Of a stretch of DNA of 64,000 nucleotides, positions 58,798-64,000 are shown one piece after another. Origin of the DNA: SG8-41 sp035649495 (lineage in GTDB: Bacteria > Pseudomonadota > Gammaproteobacteria > Burkholderiales > SG8-41); assembly GCA_035649495.1 (NCBI GenBank), contig DASRJL010000092.1:62001-126000 (forward strand). The letters are read 5' to 3'. Under the pieces are notes generated by a model. That model had not been told where the DNA came from. It ran no database searches and worked only from the letters and a program-made list of their open reading frames with translations. The first letter of the stretch is position 1. The number at the start of each line of letters is the position of its first letter. A program made the position numbers and the translations under genes.

Positions 58798-59651
58798 CGG
58801 CATCTTCGACAACACCGTCGGCTACCGCCCCGGTCGCTCCCGCGCTCGTCGCCGCGGCCCCTGCGATCTATCCGGTCACGCGCGCCAATTTTCCCGCCTG
58901 GGCAGTGCCGGGGGGGCACATCCTGCTCCTGTGGCACTGCATGCGGCGCGTGCGCATGCTCTCGAATCCCATGGTGCGCCTCGTGTTCCTGCGCCAGGTC
59001 TATTTCGTAGGCGTGCAGGGATTTCGCGTGATCGCGCTCCTCGCGCTCGCCACCGGCGGGCTGCTCGTGACGCAGGCAACGAGCGTGCTGGGGGCGACGA
59101 ACGCTTTTCTCTACGACCTGCTGGGCTGGCTGCTAGTGACCGAGGCGGCGCCTCTCCTGGTCGCCGTGGTCGTGATCGGCCGCGGCGCCACCGTGATCTC
59201 CACGGATCTCGCCCTCATGAAAGTGCGCGGAGAGCTGCGCGCGCTGGAGCAGATGCGGATCGATCCGCGCGACTACCTCGCGCTGCCGCGCATCGTGGCG
59301 CTCACCGTGTCGCTGCTCGCGTCCACCCTCTACTACCAGATCATCGCGGTAGTCGGCGGCTTCGCGGTGTGCTCTCTGCTGCTCAATGTGTCCTTTCTCG
59401 AGCAGATGCACCTCCTGCTCGAGGCGATACGCTGGTCCGACATGTTTCTCGCGGGCGTGAAAGCCGTGGTCTTCGGCCTCGCCATGGGCACGATCGCGTG
59501 CTTCGCCGGCCTGTACGCGGGTCGTTCCATAGGCGACGTGCCCCGCGCGCAAATCTTGGCCTACATGCGTTGCCTGACGTGGCTGGTGGCAATCGACGTG
59601 GTGTTCGCGTTCGTGAGCTTCAGGGCTTTCGGTCAAGCGGCATTCTCATGA
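58794..59651 (+). CDS. MlaE-family permease of MCE lipid transporter
   Basis: 285-residue polytopic inner-membrane protein with five or so hydrophobic helices. Family segments are VYFVGVQGFRVIALLALATGG, the coupling region VIGRGATVISTDLALMKVRGELRALEQMRIDP (charged, contacts the ATPase) and MGTIACFAGLYAG. It forms the membrane channel under the MCE ring. The intact coupling helix contrasts with the degenerate ATPase encoded in the same operon, so a functional ATPase may come from elsewhere. Start GTG 58794 (GTGA overlap). Confidence 0.88.
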   Translation: MTASSTTPSATAPVAPALVAAAPAIYPVTRANFPAWAVPGGHILLLWHCMRRVRMLSNPMVRLVFLRQVYFVGVQGFRVIALLALATGGLLVTQATSVLGATNAFLYDLLGWLLVTEAAPLLVAVVVIGRGATVISTDLALMKVRGELRALEQMRIDPRDYLALPRIVALTVSLLASTLYYQIIAVVGGFAVCSLLLNVSFLEQMHLLLEAIRWSDMFLAGVKAVVFGLAMGTIACFAGLYAGRSIGDVPRAQILAYMRCLTWLVAIDVVFAFVSFRAFGQAAFS

Positions 59652-60484
59652 GCGACTCTTTCCGCATCGCCTGCCTCCAGATGCAGGCAGGCAACGACCT
59701 GGAGGCAAACCTCGCCACGGTGCGCGACATGGCGGGCGCCGCCGCTGCCCGCGGCGCGCGCTTCATCCTGACGCCCGAATACGCGCTGATGCTGGACGGC
59801 AGCGGGAGGGTGATGCGCGAGCGGGCCCTGGCCGCCGACGGAAGTCCGGCCCTTCCCGCGCTGCAGGCCCTGGCGCGGGACCTGAAGGTCTGGTTCCTCG
59901 CCGGCTCGCTCACCGTGCGTACCGAAGCTGCCGACGGCCGGATCGCGAACCGCTCCTTCGTCATCTCGGACGGGGGCGCAGTCGTTGCCGCCTACGACAA
60001 GATCCACATGTTCGATGTGACGCTGCCCGACGGCCGGGCGATCCGTGAATCCTCCGCCTATCGCCCCGGCGACCGCGCGGTCACGGCGGATACGCCGTGG
60101 GGCAGGTTCGGACTGACGGTCTGCTACGACCTGCGGTTTCCCGGCTTGTACCGCGCGCTCGCGCTCGCCGGCTCGCACTACATCACCGTGCCTTCGTCGT
60201 TTCAGCCCCAGACCGGCAAGGTCCACTGGTACACGCTCGTGCGTGCCCGCGCGATAGAAAACGGCTGCTTCATCATTGCGCCGGCCATGTGCGGCGACCA
60301 TCCCGGCAACCGGCAGACCTACGGCCATACGCTGGTCGTGGATCCCTGGGGCGAGGTGCTTGCCGACGGCGGCGAATCGCCGGGAATCGTGTACGCGGAG
60401 ATCGACCCGGCCGCGGTGACGCGCGCACGGGGCATGATTCCGTCGATCGATCACGATCGCGTCTTCAGTCCGCCAGCGGACTGA
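59648..60484 (+). CDS. Carbon-nitrogen hydrolase (Nit1/Nit2-type amidase)
   Basis: 278-residue nitrilase-superfamily amidase with the full Glu-Lys-Cys triad: E44 (LTPEYALM), K118 (YDKIHMFD) and C159 (LTVCYDLRFP). The segments VPSSFQPQTGKVHWYTLVRARA and NRQTYGHTLVVDPWG are typical of the Nit branch acting on deaminated glutathione or omega-amides, a metabolite-repair function. It overlaps the MlaE gene by four bases (ATGA) yet has no evident link to lipid transport, so it is probably a passenger in the operon. In the cytoplasm. Confidence 0.9.
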   Translation: MSDSFRIACLQMQAGNDLEANLATVRDMAGAAAARGARFILTPEYALMLDGSGRVMRERALAADGSPALPALQALARDLKVWFLAGSLTVRTEAADGRIANRSFVISDGGAVVAAYDKIHMFDVTLPDGRAIRESSAYRPGDRAVTADTPWGRFGLTVCYDLRFPGLYRALALAGSHYITVPSSFQPQTGKVHWYTLVRARAIENGCFIIAPAMCGDHPGNRQTYGHTLVVDPWGEVLADGGESPGIVYAEIDPAAVTRARGMIPSIDHDRVFSPPAD

Positions 60485-60490
60485 AGACGC

Positions 60491-60558
60491 GGGACTGGGG
60501 ACCAGGGACTATAGACTAGTGTCAGGTTGCAGTCTCCAGTCTCTAGTCTCTAGTCTCT
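60491..60558. repeat. Inverted heptamer arrays forming a hairpin
   Basis: Left: GGGACTG, GGGACCA, GGGACTA, TAGACTA (60491-60518). Right: AGTCTCC, AGTCTCT, AGTCTCT, AGTCTCT (60531-60558). The right array is the reverse complement of GAGACTR units and can pair with the left one. The ACTGGGG register resembles the CCCCAGT heptamers described as STRR repeats in cyanobacteria. It ends 9 bases before the surE -10 element. Confidence 0.75.
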
Positions 60559-60567
60559 GTTGTTCGA

Positions 60568-60573
60568 TATAAT
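60568..60573 (+). promoter_or_regulatory. -10 element TATAAT upstream of surE
   Basis: Perfect TATAAT in GATATAATCGATCG, 51 bases before ATG 60625. The expected -35 position falls inside the heptamer array (GTCTCT), a poor match, so the array may influence promoter strength. Confidence 0.55.
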
Positions 60574-60624
60574 CGATCGCGTGATTTACCGCGCCGCAGT
60601 GTCTCCGCCCTGATTCCCGCCCGG

Positions 60625-61365
60625 ATGCGCATCCTGCTGAGCAACGATGACGGCTACTACGCGCCGCCGATCGCGCTCCTGGCGGAAATGCTCGCCCCGC
60701 TCGCCGAGGTCACTGTGGTCGCTCCCGAGCGCGACCGAAGCGGCTCCAGCAACTCGCTTACGCTCGACCGGCCGCTCATGGTGCGGCGCGCGTCGAGCGG
60801 CTTCTATTACGTGAACGGCACGCCCACCGATTGCGTGCACGTGGCGTTGACGGGCCTCCTGACAGAGCCGCCGGATCTCGTGGTGTCCGGGATCAACGAC
60901 GGCGCCAACATGGGCGAGGACACGCTGTACTCCGGCACCGTGGCCGCCGCGACCGAAGGCTATCTGCTGGGCATTCCGTCCATCGCGGTCTCGCTCGTCC
61001 TGGAGGGCAGGGAAAACTTCGCCGCTGCGGGCCGCGTGACGGTCGAGCTGGTCGAGCGCTTCCGCGAGCGCCCCCTCACCGGGCCGTGGCTGTTCAACGT
61101 CAACGTGCCGGACGTGGAATATGGCGCGTTGCGCGGCGTGCAGGTGACGCGGCTCGGCCGGCGCCACAAGGCGGAGCCGGTGATCAAGATGAAGAGTCCT
61201 CGCGGTGAAACGGTGTACTGGGTCGGGGCGGCGGGCGCGGCGCAGGATGCGGGCGAAGGAACGGATTTTCACGCGGTTGCGAACGGCCGTGTCTCGGTGA
61301 CGCCGCTGCAGGTGGATTTGACGCGGGTATCGCAGCTTGAACAATTGCGGGAGTGGCTGGCGTGA
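60625..61365 (+). CDS. surE: 5'/3'-nucleotidase SurE
   Basis: 246-residue stationary-phase survival phosphatase that dephosphorylates nucleoside monophosphates. The metal site begins LLSNDDGYYAPP (D8, D9), continues with a Ser in RSGSSNSLTL, and has the strong family block SGINDGANMGEDTLYSGTVAAATEG. NGTPTDCVHVAL is also diagnostic. Length and start (MRILLSNDDG) are standard. It is followed by pcm with a GTGA overlap and by nlpD, the conserved order in beta- and gammaproteobacteria. Confidence 0.96.
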   Translation: MRILLSNDDGYYAPPIALLAEMLAPLAEVTVVAPERDRSGSSNSLTLDRPLMVRRASSGFYYVNGTPTDCVHVALTGLLTEPPDLVVSGINDGANMGEDTLYSGTVAAATEGYLLGIPSIAVSLVLEGRENFAAAGRVTVELVERFRERPLTGPWLFNVNVPDVEYGALRGVQVTRLGRRHKAEPVIKMKSPRGETVYWVGAAGAAQDAGEGTDFHAVANGRVSVTPLQVDLTRVSQLEQLREWLA

Positions 61366-62021
61366 CGGCGCGGCTGTCCGGGATCGGGATGACATCGCAG
61401 CGGACGCGGTTGCGGATGGTCGAGCGGCTGCGCGAGCAGGGCATACGCGACGAAGCGGTGCTGGCGGCGATGGCGGAGCTGCCGCGGCATATTTTCGTCG
61501 ACGAGGCGCTGGCGAGCCGCGCCTACGAGGACATGTCGCTGCCGCTCGGGTTCGGGCAGACCATATCCAGCCCGCACACCGTGGCGCGCATGACGGAACT
61601 CGCGCGCGCGGGCGGCGTCCTCGAAAAAGTGCTGGAGATCGGAACCGGGTGCGGCTATCAGACGGCGGTGCTGGCGAAGCTCGTGAAGCAGGTGTACTCG
61701 ATCGAGCGCCTTGCGGCGCTGTTGAATCGCGCGCGGCGCCACCTGCGGGACGTTCGGCTCCTGAACGTGCACCTGCGGCACGGGGACGGCCTCCTCGGCA
61801 TGCCGCAGACGGGCCCGTTCGACGCCATCGTGATGACGGCGGCGGCCTCCCGCGTGCCGTCGGCGCTCGTGGAGCAGTTGAAACCGGGCGGGCGCATGGT
61901 GATGCCGATCGCCACCGCCAAAGGCCAGCAGTTGAGCGTGGTAGAGCGCACGCAACAGGGCCATACCGAGCGGCGCATGGATCAGGTAAAGTTCGTGCCG
62001 CTCCTGCCCGGAGTCGAATGA
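61362..62021 (+). CDS. pcm: Protein-L-isoaspartate O-methyltransferase
   Basis: 219-residue SAM-dependent enzyme repairing isoaspartyl residues in aged proteins. It has the PIMT-specific LPLGFGQTISSPHTVARMTE and SAM motif I VLEIGTGCGYQTAVLA, then HGDGLLG and FDAIVMTAAASRVP. The start is GTG 61362, overlapping the surE stop (GTGA), giving VTARLSGIGMTSQRTR; an internal ATG at 61389 is possible. Co-transcribed with surE, a long-known pairing for stress survival. Confidence 0.94.
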   Translation: MTARLSGIGMTSQRTRLRMVERLREQGIRDEAVLAAMAELPRHIFVDEALASRAYEDMSLPLGFGQTISSPHTVARMTELARAGGVLEKVLEIGTGCGYQTAVLAKLVKQVYSIERLAALLNRARRHLRDVRLLNVHLRHGDGLLGMPQTGPFDAIVMTAAASRVPSALVEQLKPGGRMVMPIATAKGQQLSVVERTQQGHTERRMDQVKFVPLLPGVE

Positions 62022-62089
62022 GCCGGCAGTGTGCCGGTCGGCTCTGCGGTACCCCGGATCGGCTGATCGTGCGTTAATACCTGTTACTC

Positions 62090-63076
62090 ATGGGACCGAT
62101 TCCGACTCAGAACCTGAAACAGGTTCTAGCTATCTGCATCCTCGCGGGCATGCTCGCCGCCGGCTGCACTGCGAGAACGCCCGCCCCGGTATCGGATCGT
62201 ATCGTCCAGCCGGGACGCGCCCCGTCCGCGACGCCGCCCGCCGCGGCCCGGTCTGCCCCGGTTCCCGCAGATGCCCGCCCCGCGTTCTATACGGTCAGGA
62301 GCGGAGACACGCTCTACAGCATCGCGCTCGATCACGGCCTGGATTACCGCGAGCTTGCGGCGTGGAACGGCATCGACGCTCCGGCAGCTATCCGCGCCGG
62401 CCAGCAGTTGCGGATGACGCCGCCGCAGGCCGTGACGACTACGGCCCCTTTCAAGGCGGCGCCGGGCGTCGAAGGCCGGCCCATTGCCGGCTCCCCGGGT
62501 CCGGGATCGGGAACGCCGGGGCCAGCTGCGGGCCAGGCGGCCGCGTCGCCTGATGGGGGGATCAAGACCCAGCCGCAGGGCGTCAGGGTGCCGTACTCGG
62601 ACCAGGCCTACGCGCAGCTCGCCAGCATCAAGCCGGCTCAACCACTGCAGCCGAAACCCGAGGCCACTCAAGCGCTACCCCCGCAACTACCCGAGGGGGA
62701 CGACGTACAGTTCATCTGGCCCGCCAGCGGAAGGATCGTCAACAGCTTCAGCGACGGCGCGAACCTGAAGGGCATAGGGATAGCCGGCAAGGCCGGCCAG
62801 CCGGTTTACGCCAGTGCGCCCGGGAGGGTCATATTCAGCGGCACCGGGATCCGTGGCTTCGGCAAGTTGATCGTCATCAAGCACAACAACGCTTTTCTTT
62901 CGGTCTACGGCCACAACAACGAGCTGCTGGTCAGGGAAGGACAGAACGTTACGAAGGGTCAGAAGATCGCCGAAATGGGCAACACCGACGCCGACCAGGT
63001 CAAGCTCCATTTCGAGATCCGGCGCTTCGGCAAGCCGGTGGATCCGATCACGCTGCTCCCGCAGCAGCAGGGCTGA
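62090..63076 (+). CDS. nlpD: NlpD-type LysM/M23 lipoprotein (amidase activator)
   Basis: 328-residue outer-membrane lipoprotein; lipobox AAGC (C26). A LysM domain (about 66-110; FYTVRSGDTLYSIALDHGLD) binds peptidoglycan, and a C-terminal LytM/M23 domain (about 215-325) follows a Pro/Gln-rich linker. Zinc ligands are degenerate (GIGIAGKAGQP in place of H-x-x-x-D; VKLHFEIRR with only one of the two His), as in E. coli NlpD, which activates an amidase rather than cutting the wall. Start ATG 62090. The usual downstream rpoS is absent here. Confidence 0.93.
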   Translation: MGPIPTQNLKQVLAICILAGMLAAGCTARTPAPVSDRIVQPGRAPSATPPAAARSAPVPADARPAFYTVRSGDTLYSIALDHGLDYRELAAWNGIDAPAAIRAGQQLRMTPPQAVTTTAPFKAAPGVEGRPIAGSPGPGSGTPGPAAGQAAASPDGGIKTQPQGVRVPYSDQAYAQLASIKPAQPLQPKPEATQALPPQLPEGDDVQFIWPASGRIVNSFSDGANLKGIGIAGKAGQPVYASAPGRVIFSGTGIRGFGKLIVIKHNNAFLSVYGHNNELLVREGQNVTKGQKIAEMGNTDADQVKLHFEIRRFGKPVDPITLLPQQQG

Positions 63077-63181
63077 CGCCGGCTACAAGCCGCCAGCCCG
63101 CCAGCTTCCGGCTTCGAGTTTTTGTCTGGCAGCTGATCCGTAGCTGGTCGCTGGCGACCCGTAGCCCGCGCTTCGCGGCCT

Positions 63182-64000
63182 TCAGGCAGCGAACGCGCGC
63201 ACCCTGAGCCGCAACTCGCGCAACTCCGCGCCCTCGGGAACCGAGCCGTAGCGCAGATCCACGTAGAGCCTGGTGATCGCGGTTACCGCGGCCTCCAGAT
63301 CGGGACGCGAGCCGGCGAGGCGCCGCGAGTAGGCCACCGGACCTTCGGCGGGATCCCGGGGCAGCCCGGCGCGCTGCAGCTTCTCACAGAAGCGGAGATA
63401 GGCGATCTTCACCGGATCGTGGACGCGCGACCGGATATGTCTCAGCATCACCGCCGAGAGCACGATGATGATGATGACGGTCGCGCAGAGCATCACCACG
63501 GTCAGCGAGTACCAGGTGGCGTCGTCGATGCCGACGCGGGACAGCAGCAAGCGCTGGCGTTCCGGCGTATAGCCGAGAACCATCTGGTTCCAGGTGTTTG
63601 CGACCAGGTCCCAGGTGAACCGCAGCTGCCGCAGCGCCTCGAACTCTGCGCGCACGAAGAGGGGCAGGGGGTCGGTGCGCGGTACTGCGGCGGATATCCC
63701 GGATTCGACGCGCAGAGGCGACACCGCGGCGGTCGGATCGACCCGCACCCAGCCCTCGTTCCTCAACCAGACCTCGGTCCACGCGTGAGCCTCCGCCTGG
63801 TGCACGATGAGATAGTTCCCGAGGGAGTTTACTTCGCCGCCCTGGTAGCCCGTGACGACGCGCGCCGGGATGCCGGCTGCGCGCATCAGCGCCGCGAACG
63901 CGGAGGAATAGTGCTCGCAGAACCCGCTGCGCGCCTCGAACAGGAACTCGTCGACCGGGTGGTCCATGGCGAGGAGCGGCGGGGTCAGCGTGTAAAAGAA
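63182..64000 (-). CDS. Transglutaminase-like protein, TgpA type (5' truncated)
   Basis: The gene runs off the right edge; 272 C-terminal residues are visible. The papain-like triad is complete: Cys in ARSGFCEHYSSAF, His in QAEAHAWTEVWLR and Asp in WVRVDPTAAVSP. AGIPARVVTGYQGGE is also diagnostic. A single transmembrane helix (SLTVVMLCATVIIIIVLSAVM) follows, then a C-terminal cytoplasmic DUF4129-like segment (KIAYLRFCEKLQRAGL). This is the layout of TgpA in Pseudomonas, an inner-membrane protein whose transglutaminase domain faces the periplasm. It converges on nlpD with a 105-base spacer. Confidence 0.92.
   Translation of the reverse strand, partial: FFYTLTPPLLAMDHPVDEFLFEARSGFCEHYSSAFAALMRAAGIPARVVTGYQGGEVNSLGNYLIVHQAEAHAWTEVWLRNEGWVRVDPTAAVSPLRVESGISAAVPRTDPLPLFVRAEFEALRQLRFTWDLVANTWNQMVLGYTPERQRLLLSRVGIDDATWYSLTVVMLCATVIIIIVLSAVMLRHIRSRVHDPVKIAYLRFCEKLQRAGLPRDPAEGPVAYSRRLAGSRPDLEAAVTAITRLYVDLRYGSVPEGAELRELRLRVRAFAA

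Noticed and set aside
60491..60558. CRISPR array
   Set aside because: The repeats are 7 bases long with no spacers and no cas genes nearby.

Overview
The window is GC-rich, gene-dense chromosomal DNA of a proteobacterium, most likely a betaproteobacterium. The reasons are the surE-pcm-nlpD gene order, two TctC/Bug periplasmic receptors in tandem, and a polyhydroxybutyrate set (3-hydroxybutyrate dehydrogenase plus phasin). Genes are tightly packed, with many ATGA and GTGA stop/start overlaps. There are no rRNA genes, CRISPR arrays, transposases or prophage blocks, and I found no convincing tRNA.

Layout. 1-8274: a truncated alpha-methylacyl-CoA racemase-like gene, a frameshifted methyltransferase, a translationally coupled Rieske oxygenase/RidA/ferredoxin operon, a metallophosphoesterase, a hydrolase, a fatty-acid desaturase and an FAD oxidoreductase. 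8472-14675: an uncharacterised triad of HEXXH metallopeptidase, MBL-fold hydrolase and very large lipoprotein. 14822-21106: an MFS transporter, an SMP-30 lactonase, a crotonase, a split XdhC pair, a SufU-like scaffold and a UGSC-family selenoprotein. In the last, an in-frame UGA is followed by a SECIS-like hairpin and then Gly-Ser-Cys. 21127-27311: a signalling region with a truncated nucleotide cyclase, STAS protein, MBL hydrolase, CHASE2-PP2C phosphatase, OmpA and FecR proteins and an RsbW-like kinase, forming a partner-switching module. 27398-34320: two acetoacetate decarboxylase homologues (the second without key catalytic residues), asnS, small genes, patatin, bdhA and phasin.

34900-49247 is the most striking block. 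Seven co-directional, mostly overlapping genes encode a membrane b-type cytochrome, an FHA domain fused to a decaheme cytochrome c, a lipoprotein with two GlcG/HbpS domains, an SH3-beta-barrel outer-membrane protein, a second decaheme cytochrome with LVIVD repeats, a pentaheme c554-like cytochrome, and an FAD / double cNMP-binding / four-cluster ferredoxin fusion. In total there are 25 c-type heme motifs. By composition it looks like a trans-envelope electron conduit of a type I cannot match to MtrCAB or other named systems.

49248-64000: repeat-rich spacer, a phospholipase D lipoprotein, a cluster of small secreted proteins, two Bug receptors, an MCE (Mla-like) lipid-transport operon whose ATPase subunit has lost every nucleotide-binding motif, a nitrilase-family amidase, surE-pcm-nlpD, and a partial TgpA-like transglutaminase. 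Several dispersed intergenic repeat families (7-bp arrays, 9-bp-period palindromes, a ~120-bp element) are spread across the window.
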